Positions 22,242-31,746 of a stretch of 64,000 nt of DNA are shown here, one piece after another. How positions within the stretch are numbered: the first letter of the stretch is position 1; each line of letters opens with the position of its first letter. The stretch is taken from positions 169,887,286 through 169,951,285 of the forward strand of contig OZ038380.1 of the NCBI GenBank assembly GCA_964036045.1. The letters run 5' to 3'. A program made the position numbers and the translations under genes. A model generated the notes under the pieces. It ran no database searches. It was not told the origin of the DNA and saw nothing but the letters and a program-made list of their open reading frames with translations. Origin of the DNA: Eutreptiella sp. 'Long Island Sound 2002'. Taxonomy: Eukaryota; Euglenozoa; Euglenophyceae; Eutreptiales; Eutreptiaceae.

Positions 22242-22801
22242 GGCTGACTGAGAAAGAATAGACACTCAGATCTTTACACCGGGGGGGGGGGGGAGGGGCT
22301 GAGCTATTGAATGCCCAGCACAGGGCGTCAAACAAAAAACAGTCAAACACACACCCGAAAAAAAAGTCACTGAGGCGTGCTACAGAATTTCACTGCAGCC
22401 CTACACACAGTCAGGATAGGCATAGGTGTTGAGGGGGGGCGTGTGACACAGCATACTGACCTGCCTACAAACAGAAAAACTGTCTGCAGCAATGGCTAAG
22501 CAGGCGCTACAGTGCTGTGAGCGGATTAGGGGGGGAGGGCTGTCAGAAAAGCTGTAACAATTTTCTGCCTGCCTCAAAAGGTTAGAATATTGTACAAAAA
22601 TGCATCCCTGCCTGCCCTGCAGCACACACAGCAAATGGAGTTTTGTGTTCCTTTGTACTGCCAAATGTTGGAAAAAATGCAAACCTGTAATAATGTACAG
22701 AAATCCAATTAACCTATACTGTTTTAAAATTCATCTTCAATTCACTACAATCGCTTGTCCTGCCCCGAGTTCAGGACACTCCGATGATCTTCTCTGGTCC
22801 T

Positions 22802-22993
22802 GATACAAATCAAAAAACATTTCTCAAAACTTAATGTCATCCCATCAGTCTGTATACACACAGAAATGTATAACGTAAAATACCTACAAATGCGCTGCTC
22901 CTCGCTTTCTAAATGTCTATCTTATTTTACCTTCAAGCGTGTCTACATGCGCGCGCGATCGCATTAGCGATCTTTACACCTAAACCTATTACA
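22802..22993 (+). repeat. Element Z right repeat
   Basis: This matches 22009-22200 and ends at the AGGT target duplication. It can be read as starting TG at 22801. Confidence 0.9.
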
Positions 22994-23207
22994 AGGTATT
23001 GCACGCCACGAGTATTAACAGGGCTGGAAATTCCTGACCCTGTGAGATGGCTATGGGCTATCAGAGGCTACCTGGGAGCCTATGTCAGCCTTCATACAGC
23101 CAGATGGGAGTATCAACCCCATCTTTCGTTCCTACCTCGTTGAGAACAACGAGGGGCAGTTGCTAACCCGTGCTGAGACCCTGTCCCAGCGTAAGAAGAG
23201 GAACTAA
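22994..23207 (+). pseudogene. Gypsy A chromodomain and C-terminus
   Basis: This is the continuation of the integrase frame after element Z: IARHEY, a TAA, QGWKFLTL, a TGA, DGYG, then EATWEPMSAFIQPDG, NPIFRSYLVENNEG and AETLSQRKKRN with a natural stop at 23205-23207. The W-K-F-L and TWEP phrases are chromodomain hallmarks and align with gypsy B. Chromodomains of chromoviruses guide integration to marked chromatin. Confidence 0.85.
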
Positions 23208-24338
23208 CCTCCCAGGGTCGGTGAGCACTCTGAGCACTGCACCAACCGTGACTGTGCCCTGCAGTCCCATGCCTATGGTTACCAGCGTGAGCCAGATGGC
23301 CGCTTATCAGGTTTGCAGCCAACCAGCGAGTGTTTGCCTTGTTGACCATGTGTGCCATGGGACCTGCCCTGATGTTATGACCTTGGGGAGCCAACGATGA
23401 ACGGTGGCTAGCTATTCTAATGACCAGGGGGGAATGACAAGCAAGGTGTGTTCACCCTCCTTGGGGACAAGCGTGCCCACAGTTAGGACCCCTAACTGGT
23501 CCAGACCCATGGGGTTCTACCCTTCCTAACCTGGTCGCTATACATGTCTGCCTAGGTATGTGTGAGTGTGCTATGCCTGAGGTCCTAAGAGCAAGTTGCA
23601 GAAGTGGTGTCCTAATTATACCCAGGTCTGCACGCTTGCTATACCTGGAGGGTTGTCTTATTGATGCCACGGGGTACGCCCCGGGTCTCCCCTCCCCTAT
23701 GCGCCCAATTTCTCTGCTGGCGCAAAACCTTGGGGGAATACCCAGCGTACTAATCCAGGTATTGTTTTTCCTACCTACCTGACTACTAAAGGGAGGGGTG
23801 GCCAAAAGCTATGAAGGCATGAAAACGCCATTTTGCTAAGTGGCCAAAACGCTGACCTAACCACTGCCACAGCCCACCAACCCTGCTAAAATTGCAGGAA
23901 ACGGGTGGGACTGTGACACACGCACCACTGGTCCTACACACCCTACAGTGGCACCATCCTGGTGGGCGAGCGCTACCGCAACTGGCTCAAGCCCCCACGC
24001 AGGACTACCACTCCTACACGCACGCTCTACTGGGTGGTGTTGAAGATAAAGTCGTGGGTCCTAATGACCCCCCTGTGAAGAAGACAAGAGAACACAGCGC
24101 TGCTAAGCAACTGTGGCCTAACAGGGACGTCACAACACGTTTCCCTGCTAGGGCTTGGAGGGGAAGGGCGGACAGGTGGCGTGCACAGCGCGGATGTCGA
24201 TGGAGTCGAACTGCCCTCGCCACTCCTGGCTGAGGCGCAGTCAATTGATTGTGTGATCAGCGCCGTATAATTTAGCACGGCTCAAGGGACTGCACCAGCT
24301 CACCCTGATCCTCCCACCTGTACAACAGAGGCCAATGG

Positions 24339-24426
24339 ACTGGGTTCAAGACGGAGGAACCAAGACACACTCCACGTATTATACGCTTCTTAGTGTGCCC
24401 TATAATACACTGTTCCTGAACCCAGT
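24339..24426 (+). ncRNA. Gypsy A 3' UTR nested-stem RNA structure
   Basis: A perfect 10-bp outer stem pairs 24339-24348 (ACTGGGTTCA) with 24417-24426. An inner 8-bp stem pairs GTATTATA (24376-24383) with TATAATAC (24401-24408). In gypsy B the inner stem is identical and the outer stem is replaced by an unrelated but still complementary pair of strands, so pairing rather than sequence is kept. The function is unknown; packaging, export or RT initiation are possibilities. Confidence 0.65.
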
Positions 24427-24445
24427 TGCAAGCAAGCGAGCTTAA

Positions 24446-24485
24446 GGACTTCGCCCGTTCCCTTATGGAACGTAGGGCGAAGCCC
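24446..24485 (+). ncRNA. Gypsy A 3' UTR covarying hairpin
   Basis: The 5' arm 24446-24456 pairs with 24475-24485 with one A-C mismatch at the third pair. After a GTA bulge on the 3' side, 24457-24461 pairs with 24467-24471 around a CTTAT loop. The gypsy B counterpart at 35449-35488 has the same geometry, mismatch and bulge, with five compensated base pairs. Confidence 0.75.
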
Positions 24486-25514
24486 TGGGTAACCTGGCAA
24501 GGGTTCATACCGCGTGCACAGCGCGTGGCCTACTGTCAAATCCCTTTAATGCATCGTGTGCACGCATGCAGGGAAGGGAGGCAAGACCAAAACCATTGTA
24601 ACCACACTGACTCAACCAGAGGGTGAGCTCCTCCTGGGCTTACCTACCTTACTCACCATGAATCGTGTGAAAGCCGAAGTGAAGCGAACGCAAACCAAAC
24701 CTAAGCGTTTAAACAACCCTACTTTAACGCACAAACGACGCAAACACGAGCACACACTTCTCCTTTGGACCTGTGAAGAGAAGGGAAGGTAGGTGCATGC
24801 ACAAGGAAGCGTGGCAACGTGTGTATGTCGGAATTCGGCACATGCATCGCGAGCACTTCATCTGCTCTAACCCTACGTGCGCACTACGTGCACCATTCGT
24901 CGAGCATACCTTTCAACCTTGTTTTTACCTGTGCAGGGGGAATGCAGGAGTCGCCCGACCCCCCAGAGACACGACGGAGACATACCTAACGTTTTAACGA
25001 AACAACCACGACAAACGCAATGCATACGTGTGTCATGATACTGGCATACCTGAGAGGCGAATTTTTCGCCTGCTCTTCCTTTTGTTTGTGTTTTTGAGGT
25101 TTGTCCCTATGTTTTATAAACATTTTGATGCAACCATGCAGAAATTTTTGGTTTCTCTCTGTCAAGGCACGGCACACACCTCTCTACTCGAGTGCCTTGT
25201 AGTGCCGTTAACCCCTTTTCTTGGGCGCGGCTCTGTTGCGCTTGTCTGCGACTTTGAGTTTGGGCCTATAAATGACGATTTCTAACGTCTTATCGTCACT
25301 TTTTAGCGATTTGACTTGTTAGGTCGCTCAACCTTTCGCTAAACCACAGGATTCACTCCCTGTTGGGCCTCATTTCTATTTTTTTCAGCTCCTGGAGTTT
25401 TGTGGGCTCCATCAGGAGTATTGCTCCGCCCTGGCCATTGGTCAGGACGATTACTGAAATACGTTGTTTATACAGCGATGACCGTCCGCATTAGAGCGTT
25501 CAATCATACCCTAG

Positions 25515-25569
25515 TGGGTAGCAATGCAGACTCTAGGGAGGAGGTCATGGGTTCAAACCCCACTGCCCA
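25515..25569 (+). other. tRNA-like fold in gypsy A 3' region
   Basis: TGGGTAG (25515-25521) pairs with CTGCCCA (25563-25569) as a 7-bp acceptor-like stem. A T-arm with B-box GGTTCAAAC sits just inside, and a weak middle arm lies between. At 55 nt it is too short for a cloverleaf. The upstream phrase CCCTAGTGG is shared with the tRNA-like fold in the gypsy B LTR. Confidence 0.4.
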
Positions 25570-25801
25570 TAAACTTTTTTTTCCAAAGGTTTACGCTCAC
25601 GCCAGCTACTTTTGAGGAATGCCCCTTCGAAGGGACATCATTCACGGTACATCACGCTGTTTCTAAAGGGTACCAGCACAGTGAACAGCTTCTATGATCT
25701 GATGAGGAGGTTTTGTGAAGGTTTACACCATTTTCTGAGGTAATTTCAGGGTAATTTGAGCCTTTTTCCTTGGTCCTACTAGCTTAGCTAACTAGTACTC
25801 C

Positions 25802-25808
25802 AAGGGGG
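25802..25808 (+). promoter_or_regulatory. Gypsy A polypurine tract
   Basis: AAGGGGG lies directly before AGTAAGAAAAAG, the LTR start. Gypsy B has the same arrangement at 36777-36783. It would prime plus-strand synthesis. Confidence 0.75.
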
Positions 25809-26184
25809 AGTAAGAAAAAGTCACTACCATGTCCTTCTTGGGGTACTTGATCCAGGCTACAGCCCCCTTTTTTGCCTAAGGAAGTGCTGAGACTAACACT
25901 TAAACATTTTTGTTTCTCTTACGAAGCTTTAAGTACACTTTCTCGGCAACTAGGGTTAAAACCCTAGCACCCCCATGAAGTTCACCCCTACCACTCAAAG
26001 GAGCGGAGGTATCATCCTTCATGGAGGTTATACCGAAATAAAGTAGGCACTTCATGCCTTGGGCCTTGTAGGTTAAGCCTGGTGGTCTCCCAGCTCAGGA
26101 CCCCTATACTCAAAAGTTTCTACTACTTATTGTGGTTCCAGATGGTAACTGTTTCTGAATTCAGTTGCTTGGCCAAGTCATTTC
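25809..26184 (+). repeat. Gypsy A 3' LTR, left half
   Basis: It starts AGTAAGAAAAAGT like the gypsy B LTR, then diverges. It includes a palindrome CTAGGGTT-AA-AACCCTAG near 25950. It stops at TTTCC, where gypsy B inserted, and continues at 37587. With the other half the LTR is about 741 bp. Confidence 0.75.
26180..26184. repeat. TTTCC target duplication, left of gypsy B
   Basis: TTTCC precedes the LTR start AGTAAG and is matched at 37582-37586. Confidence 0.85.
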
Positions 26185-26983
26185 CAGTAAGAAAAAGTGC
26201 TTTTCCATTGCTTTGGGACATACTCTAGTTGTATTAGAGATGTACTGAGCATCCATGCATTTTTATCTTAGTATTGGTCCAGCCAAAGGTGGTGAGAACA
26301 CATTTTGACCTATGGAACCAAACACCCAATCAGGATATGGAGTGGACCCCTTAATCCCCTTTCAATCAGAAGTAAAACATCTTTTCCTGAGTTGACTGAG
26401 CACTGACATACCTAAAGTAGAGCCTATGAATTTATCTATGTTTTTCCATGAATACTTATCTGCCCTAGTGGTATGCACCATAGGGGGCTAGGCACCTCTT
26501 TTTGAGAGGTCCTGGGTTCAATTCCTGGTCAGCCTAGCTAAGTAGGAAGATCCCATGTGACATGGCAGTGACCTCATCGCCACATACCATGCCACCTCAG
26601 CACATATGGGACCCAAAACAAAGAGTGCACATCTCCTAAGATGGCACTATGGAGAGAGAGTGATCCTGTGGCAGTTTTCTAACTCTTTTCCTAAAGCATT
26701 TCAGCTATCTTTGTGAATATGCATTCATTTGTATCCTGAGTTGCAGTTTCTGTGAATATCTAATCATCTTTCACTGTTTACACTGCAGCCCTTCATGCTT
26801 TGATCCTGAATTACCTTCTCCTTGCATACTATTGGCTTGGGCTATCCTGGATTGAGTTGGCTTTACTGTATTTCAACAAACAAAAGCTTTTCATCATCCA
26901 AAACCAGCAGCAGGACACCCTACAGCAACAACAAGCAGCAGGAGAAGCAAAAACACAGTGCTGAAAACACTATAAACTTTTCT
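26185..26983 (+). repeat. Gypsy B 5' LTR
   Basis: It runs from AGTAAGAAAAAGT to ACTTTTCT, with short inverted ends. The one-base placement of the 3' edge is fixed by the target duplication. It contains the tRNA-like fold at 26487-26538. Confidence 0.95.
26487..26538 (+). other. tRNA-like fold in gypsy B 5' LTR (no D arm)
   Basis: GCTAGGC (26487-26493) pairs with GCCTAGC (26532-26538) as a 7-bp acceptor-like stem. Next is a 5-bp arm ACCTC/GAGGT with the 7-nt loop TTTTTGA (U33 and a UUU anticodon position). Then comes a T-arm CTGGG-TTCAATT-CCTGG with two wobble pairs and a B-box. At 52 nt it lacks a D arm, although a small GTGGT/ACCAT hairpin precedes it. It may be a tRNA mimic, a relic of a tRNA-derived SINE, or an internal Pol III promoter. 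Confidence 0.5.
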
Positions 26984-26998
26984 GGTAGCAAGAGGCAG
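26983..26998 (+). promoter_or_regulatory. Gypsy B primer binding site
   Basis: TGGTAGCAAGAGG at the LTR edge begins with the TGG that pairs with tRNA CCA ends. It resembles the complement of an initiator methionine tRNA 3' end. The first T overlaps the last LTR base. Confidence 0.7.
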
Positions 26999-27081
26999 CC
27001 TGTCTCTGTGCACCGGCAGCGACCCCGCGCCGTACAACCAGTGCTCCGAGCAGGCAAATACAAGCAGAAGGGTGGATTAAG

Positions 27082-29583
27082 ATGGATCCAGGAAGAGTGG
27101 ACGCCGACGTGAACACAGCGCCAGCGCCTGAGGCACCGGCAAGGCCGGCGCCTGACGCTGTACCTTCGGTGGAGCCCTTACATGGGCCAGCGGATACGGC
27201 GGAGGACTCCCTGGATGGCCTCCAGACGGCCTTCGGGGCCCTGTCGGTGAAGGAAGTGGTCTCTCAGCCTCAGCCTGTGAAGAGGAAGAGAGGGAACGAG
27301 AGCGAGAAGGATGCTGGAGAAGGAGCAGACGAAGGAGAGGAGCAAGGGCAAGACCCGACGGATGTCCCTACCTTCGAAGGCGCACCAAGCGCTTCTGGCC
27401 TCCATGCATCACCCTCTCCCATAACCACCACACTCCCAGCTGCCGCTACATCCACTTCCACAACCAACCCGCCTATGGCAGAGGGCACAGGCTTTACTGG
27501 CATGCCTCACTACCCCGCCTATGGCATGGGCCCACCTACCACTGCGCTCCTTGAGGCAACTACTGCCAGTGAGCCGGTGGCTTCCAGCTCTGCGCCGCGT
27601 TGGTATGCGGCTGACCATCCCCATCCACTCCACGCCACTGGAACCTACATGGAAGTTCCTGGGTATGCTCCTGGGTGTGCACCTGGGTATGCACCCCTGA
27701 GTGGGTTGAGGAGAGGACCAGAGTCTCTGGGAGGCAGGAGTAGAGGATCGGGAAGATCCTCCAACAGGTCCCTGACGCGGTCGGAGATCAATGAGGTGCT
27801 CCGAGGAGCCACTTCGCAAATCGTGAGCGACCTCACGCAAGAGATCAGGGAGAAACTGCAGCCCCTGATGATCCCGTCCCATGCGTCACCTACGACGGTG
27901 GGAATGTCACCCCACCGAGTACAGGCTAACCACCTGGCGGCAGGGTTGACAAATACCCTGGGGAGCCTGAGGAGCCGACCGATGCCGACTCCTGCAGCAG
28001 TACCGAGAAGCCCATTCGTCCCGAGGACAGCCCAGCCGCCCTACAGTCATGTGACGAACTCGACGAGGGCCGAGCTGGACCAGCTGGGGCTGACAGCCCT
28101 AAGGGCTATGGTGGACGTGGAGCCTTATGGCTCCAGTGATCTAGGCGGAGACCCCTCCGATGATGGGCCGCCGTCGATGACTTCTTCTTCGCCATCGGAT
28201 GACGAAGACCCTGAGGACCCCGAGGACCCCAAGGGTAAGAAGAAGAAGAAGAAGAAGAAGAAGACCCGACGCCCTGAAGGACGCCGAGCTCAGGAGGCGA
28301 AGGCTATTGCCACCTCCAAGATAGTGGTGAACCTGCCTGAGTTCACAGGCAAGGACCTCAGCGAGTTCGCTGAGAACTTTGGCCGGTTCCTACGACTGAC
28401 CGGCCAAACCCACGCGAGTGGGCGAGTGAAGTGCGACCTGCTCCTGCAGTGCTGCAAGACCAAATACCTGGAGAAGCAGGTCAGGCAGATCGTCACTAAC
28501 TCCGCCACCTTTGCCGATGTGTTGGTTGCCCTGGAGAGGCAGTACCCAACCTACGAGACCGACCTCTCCATCAGGGCCGGGATCCAGAACCTGCCCGTCC
28601 TGCCCAACAACCCCAAACCCGGCAGGGTCTCCGAGCTGTTGGCGGACCTGGACCACTGGGCTGGACGACTGACGCCCGGTTCCTACAGCAGCGACGACCT
28701 GCTGTTTTGGTTGTGCTCCAAGCTCCCCCGAGAGCTATGGGACGAGTGCCGTCTGACGGCTGAGCGCAAGGCTAGATCCCTCCGCTACGAGGATCTATGC
28801 GTGCTGCTCCTGGAGATGGCGCTGCAGAAGGAGAGCGACCAACACCTGAACCACTACCGTCCTGGTGGTGGAGGTTCTGGAGGCAAAGGGTACCAAGGGT
28901 CCCGACCTGGGCAGGGGACTACCCCCAAACACGCCCACGCCCGCCTAATGGAGAACGTGAAGGAGCTATTCTGGTGTGATGCCAGAGACGAGCAGGGCCA
29001 CCTGCAGCACGCCTCTGACTGCGAGCAGCGAGACTGCTTCGTCGTCCAGGGGAAGCAGCAGGAGAAGATCACCGGCGCCAAAGTGAAGCTGCCGGATCAT
29101 TACCGCTGCACCATCACGTGTGCATTCTGCGGTAAGCGGAAGCACTACGAGGATGAGTGCTACCATAAGCAACGCCTATCGGCGAAGCTTAAGGGGGAAG
29201 ATCCTGGCAAAAGCTCAGGCAAGGGTGGAGGCAAGGCCAAAGGCAACGACTCCGGCAAGGGCAAGTCGAAAGGACGTGGTCAAGGTGGTCAAGACAAGGG
29301 TCAAGGTGGACGAGGAGGAGGCGCAAACCGCCAGAACGACAACAAGAACAAGGACAAGAACAGAGGTAACCCCAACCCTAATCCAGGGGGGAACTCCGAG
29401 CCCTCTGGAGGGCAGTCTGGACCTACCACACGCTCACAGACGCAGGCCCAGCAAGAACAAGGAGCCAAGCGTGAGCATGAAGGTGGTGATGACGGCAACG
29501 CCAAGAAGAGAAGCCGTTTCATGAGGATGGCCCGCAAATTGCGGAACAAGGGGTTCGAGGTGACCTGTCCCGCGGAATTCTGA
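27082..29583 (+). CDS. Gypsy B Gag
   Basis: This 833-residue Gag starts at MDPGRVDAD. The N-terminal third is Pro/Ser-rich and disordered, with a GYAPGCAPGYAP repeat. A lysine run (about residues 383-396) precedes a folded capsid-like region (about 405-590: NLPEFTGKDLSEFAENFGRFLR, KCDLLLQCC, LLFWLCSKLPRELWDECRL). A CCHC zinc knuckle, CAFCGKRKHYEDEC (680-693), follows and then a Gly/Lys/Gln-rich tail. It forms the virus-like particle and binds element RNA. It ends at TGA 29581-29583 in the same frame as pol. Confidence 0.9.
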   Translation: MDPGRVDADVNTAPAPEAPARPAPDAVPSVEPLHGPADTAEDSLDGLQTAFGALSVKEVVSQPQPVKRKRGNESEKDAGEGADEGEEQGQDPTDVPTFEGAPSASGLHASPSPITTTLPAAATSTSTTNPPMAEGTGFTGMPHYPAYGMGPPTTALLEATTASEPVASSSAPRWYAADHPHPLHATGTYMEVPGYAPGCAPGYAPLSGLRRGPESLGGRSRGSGRSSNRSLTRSEINEVLRGATSQIVSDLTQEIREKLQPLMIPSHASPTTVGMSPHRVQANHLAAGLTNTLGSLRSRPMPTPAAVPRSPFVPRTAQPPYSHVTNSTRAELDQLGLTALRAMVDVEPYGSSDLGGDPSDDGPPSMTSSSPSDDEDPEDPEDPKGKKKKKKKKKTRRPEGRRAQEAKAIATSKIVVNLPEFTGKDLSEFAENFGRFLRLTGQTHASGRVKCDLLLQCCKTKYLEKQVRQIVTNSATFADVLVALERQYPTYETDLSIRAGIQNLPVLPNNPKPGRVSELLADLDHWAGRLTPGSYSSDDLLFWLCSKLPRELWDECRLTAERKARSLRYEDLCVLLLEMALQKESDQHLNHYRPGGGGSGGKGYQGSRPGQGTTPKHAHARLMENVKELFWCDARDEQGHLQHASDCEQRDCFVVQGKQQEKITGAKVKLPDHYRCTITCAFCGKRKHYEDECYHKQRLSAKLKGEDPGKSSGKGGGKAKGNDSGKGKSKGRGQGGQDKGQGGRGGGANRQNDNKNKDKNRGNPNPNPGGNSEPSGGQSGPTTRSQTQAQQEQGAKREHEGGDDGNAKKRSRFMRMARKLRNKGFEVTCPAEF

Positions 29584-29586
29584 CGG
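29581..29586 (+). promoter_or_regulatory. TGA-CGG stop between gag and pol in one frame
   Basis: The gag stop TGA is followed by CGG. The same frame stays open through RGRSGGTQDLVFW into the protease. UGA-CGG is a known leaky context in plant viruses with readthrough proteins. Readthrough here is inference. The alternative is a nonsense mutation in a single Gag-Pol frame. Confidence 0.55.
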
Positions 29587-31746
29587 GGACGCTCTGGTGG
29601 CACCCAAGACCTGGTGTTTTGGGTACGTATCCGACTAGGGGGACGTGAATACCTGGGGGTACTGGATACTGGCGCCACAATATCTATAGTGGCCAAGAAA
29701 ATTTTACCTTGTGGGAGCCTGAAGAACACCATGACCACCGCCGCTATACGCATGGGGGATGGACATGTGGTGCACAGCTGCGGGGACTGTGAAGTGGAGG
29801 TACCTATGGGCTCTCGAACTATCGCCCATCGGTTCTATGTGATGGACACTGAGGCCTTCGACTTTGTACTGGGTACTGACTTCTTCGTGCAGCACTCCCA
29901 GATACAATCCCTGACGCTGCAAGCGCCCTACCTCCTGTACGTGGACCACGGCAGTGGCAGAGAGTCTGTGCCACTGGAGCAGTCGGAACATACCTCGAGT
30001 TACCTGAGACTATCGAAGGAGGAGCCCTCGAACATGATGGCGGCCTCCAAAACTGAGGACTATCAACCATTGGGGGAAGTCCTAGACCAAGGTCTGAAGG
30101 AGTTGGGTTACTCTCGAGAAGACCTAAGTGTGGAGCTGTTCGCCAGCGACAAGCAGCATGTACTGGACCTATACTGCAGCAAGGGGAAGAACTGCAGCTA
30201 CAAATTTTACTGGCCCTCTTTCGGGATTGCCTACGGGAACCCCAGATTCAGGGAACTCGGGAAGGTGCTGACCAAGGTGGCCTTGGAACGTGCCCGTATG
30301 GTCCTGTGTTCCCCCGATTGGGGAGCCCATGGGGGCAACGAGTACTGGCGAACCCTCCTTGACAAGCTGACTATCAGCTCGGTGCGAATACCTGATGAGG
30401 CCATCTACGTGCCTCTGGGACGCAAGACGCCCATTGGGAAGCCTGGATGGGGGAGTATGCTCAGCGTGGTGGACGGAAGTCTTACCACCATCCCCTGGGA
30501 AGACCTGGACCCTACTCTGGTCAAGGCTATACGACGAGAAAGCGATGGACTCGCCTTGGGTGACTTGAAGGATCGCCTACGACCTCAAGATGCTGTTGAA
30601 ACTACACCCGGAGGAGATGAGTACGTCGTGACTGACACCAACGCCCCCAACTCTCCCTGTCATGTACCTGTTCCTGATGGAGTCTCTGAGTGTGGACTAT
30701 CAGAGCTACCTAGCTCTATCCACTCAGACGACGAAACTGAGCACGACGCCTTCTTCGTGCAGACCGCGGTGGAGGAAGTGGAGAACGCCGAGTACGTCGC
30801 CCCACTAAAACCCCTACTCTCCATGAGGGTGGAAGACCCCGTGGATGAAGAGCTGGACCCTCGATCCAGGCTCAGGGAGTATGTGGATTCCAAGAGGAAG
30901 TTGGTGGCGAAAAAGCTATGCTACGCGAAGCCTACCCGCAGCTCGTGGCCACTGAAGCAAGGACGTATGGGAGACCTATCCAAATTAAAGGAGGACCTCG
31001 AACAGAAGATCACCACCTGGCAAAGGGAGGTAGATCTCAAGCTCATGAAGAGCGTGTGGGGCGCCCATGTGAGGACCCCCGAGGAGGACGACCTCTCGGA
31101 GGAATGTGTATGTGAACCCCCTCGAGCGTGCCTATGTTGCCATCGTCCACCGGAGATGGTCGAGCAAGACCTTCTATATGCCTACCAAGGGCTGAAGGAT
31201 ACTACCTCGGGTGAAGAGTCGGTGGAGGACCACCTCCCGACGTCTATTCAAGGGGCAAGCAACTTACACTCCGACGAGGACATGGAGGACAAGATCAAGG
31301 TACTGGACCCGCGGGTACAAAAGCTGATAAGGACCTATCTGGAGGTGTTCGGAGAACTACCCCCTCCAGCCTCATGTGACAAGCTGGTACAGATGGACCT
31401 CAAGCTAAAACCCGAGTTCGTGGGTCACAAGATACGGAGGAGACCCTATCCAGCTCCTAAAGAGCAGGCCGATGAGATCGAGCGACGGATACAAGAATGT
31501 ATCGACGCTGGCCTAGTCCTGGAGTACAAGGACGGGGACTACCCCCTACACTGCAGCCCCTGTTTCCTGGTGGCTAAACCTGGGTCTACAGCCAAACGGC
31601 TGGTAGTGGACTATGGAGAGCTGAACAAGAAGACGCTGAACCACTCAGGGTCCATTCCCAATATGGAGTCTACCCTGGAGAAGATAGCCTCCTGTCGCTA
31701 CAAGACCAAGATGGACAAGGAAGTGGATTCTGGCAAGTGGACCTGA
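29584..31746 (+). CDS. Gypsy B Pol, first part: protease and RT start
   Basis: This is in frame with gag after the TGA. The protease has LDTGATISIV (DTG at 29668-29673 region) and a later FVLGTDFF block. A long acidic linker follows, holding PRACLCCHRPP. Then the RT begins: LVQMDLKLKPEFVG, PAPKEQADEIERRI, SPCFLVAKPGS, LVVDYGELNKKT, IPNMESTLEKI. The frame ends at 31744-31746 because one base is missing near 31719-31722 compared with gypsy A. The following frame overlaps and continues the RT without loss of other residues. Confidence 0.9.
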   Translation, partial: RGRSGGTQDLVFWVRIRLGGREYLGVLDTGATISIVAKKILPCGSLKNTMTTAAIRMGDGHVVHSCGDCEVEVPMGSRTIAHRFYVMDTEAFDFVLGTDFFVQHSQIQSLTLQAPYLLYVDHGSGRESVPLEQSEHTSSYLRLSKEEPSNMMAASKTEDYQPLGEVLDQGLKELGYSREDLSVELFASDKQHVLDLYCSKGKNCSYKFYWPSFGIAYGNPRFRELGKVLTKVALERARMVLCSPDWGAHGGNEYWRTLLDKLTISSVRIPDEAIYVPLGRKTPIGKPGWGSMLSVVDGSLTTIPWEDLDPTLVKAIRRESDGLALGDLKDRLRPQDAVETTPGGDEYVVTDTNAPNSPCHVPVPDGVSECGLSELPSSIHSDDETEHDAFFVQTAVEEVENAEYVAPLKPLLSMRVEDPVDEELDPRSRLREYVDSKRKLVAKKLCYAKPTRSSWPLKQGRMGDLSKLKEDLEQKITTWQREVDLKLMKSVWGAHVRTPEEDDLSEECVCEPPRACLCCHRPPEMVEQDLLYAYQGLKDTTSGEESVEDHLPTSIQGASNLHSDEDMEDKIKVLDPRVQKLIRTYLEVFGELPPPASCDKLVQMDLKLKPEFVGHKIRRRPYPAPKEQADEIERRIQECIDAGLVLEYKDGDYPLHCSPCFLVAKPGSTAKRLVVDYGELNKKTLNHSGSIPNMESTLEKIASCRYKTKMDKEVDSGKWT

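Larger units (their letters stand above)
21908..22993 (+). mobile_element. Element Z: short LTR-like element in the gypsy A chromodomain
   Basis: This 1086-bp insertion is flanked by AGGT (21904-21907 and 22994-22997). Removing it restores the chromodomain frame (GYYVVAG then IARHEY). It begins TGTTATG and ends TATTACA. Two 192-bp repeats (22009-22200 and 22802-22993) lie inside, with a 101-bp left-only module (21908-22008) before the first. The interior has no coding region, the PBS-like 13-mer follows the left repeat, and no polypurine tract precedes the right repeat. The build repeats that of element Y, although the sequences differ. Confidence 0.8.
23208..25801 (+). other. Gypsy A 3' UTR
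   Basis: This is a noncoding transcript tail. From about 23555 to 24800 it aligns with 34535-35700 of gypsy B, including CCACGGGGTACGCCCCGG and the structured RNA at 24339-24485. No ORF is shared between the copies. The part 24800-25500 shows nothing recognisable. A tRNA-like fold is at 25515-25569. Confidence 0.7.

Noticed and set aside
25690-25725. CTGATGAG followed by GTGAAGG, considered as a hammerhead ribozyme core
   Set aside because: The required GAAA after stem II is absent and flanking stems do not form. The repeats of Y and Z also lack the core.
28190-28270. Poly-lysine and Asp/Glu-rich stretch in gypsy B gag as a frameshift slippery site
   Set aside because: Gag continues open in the same frame on both sides, so no frameshift is needed there.
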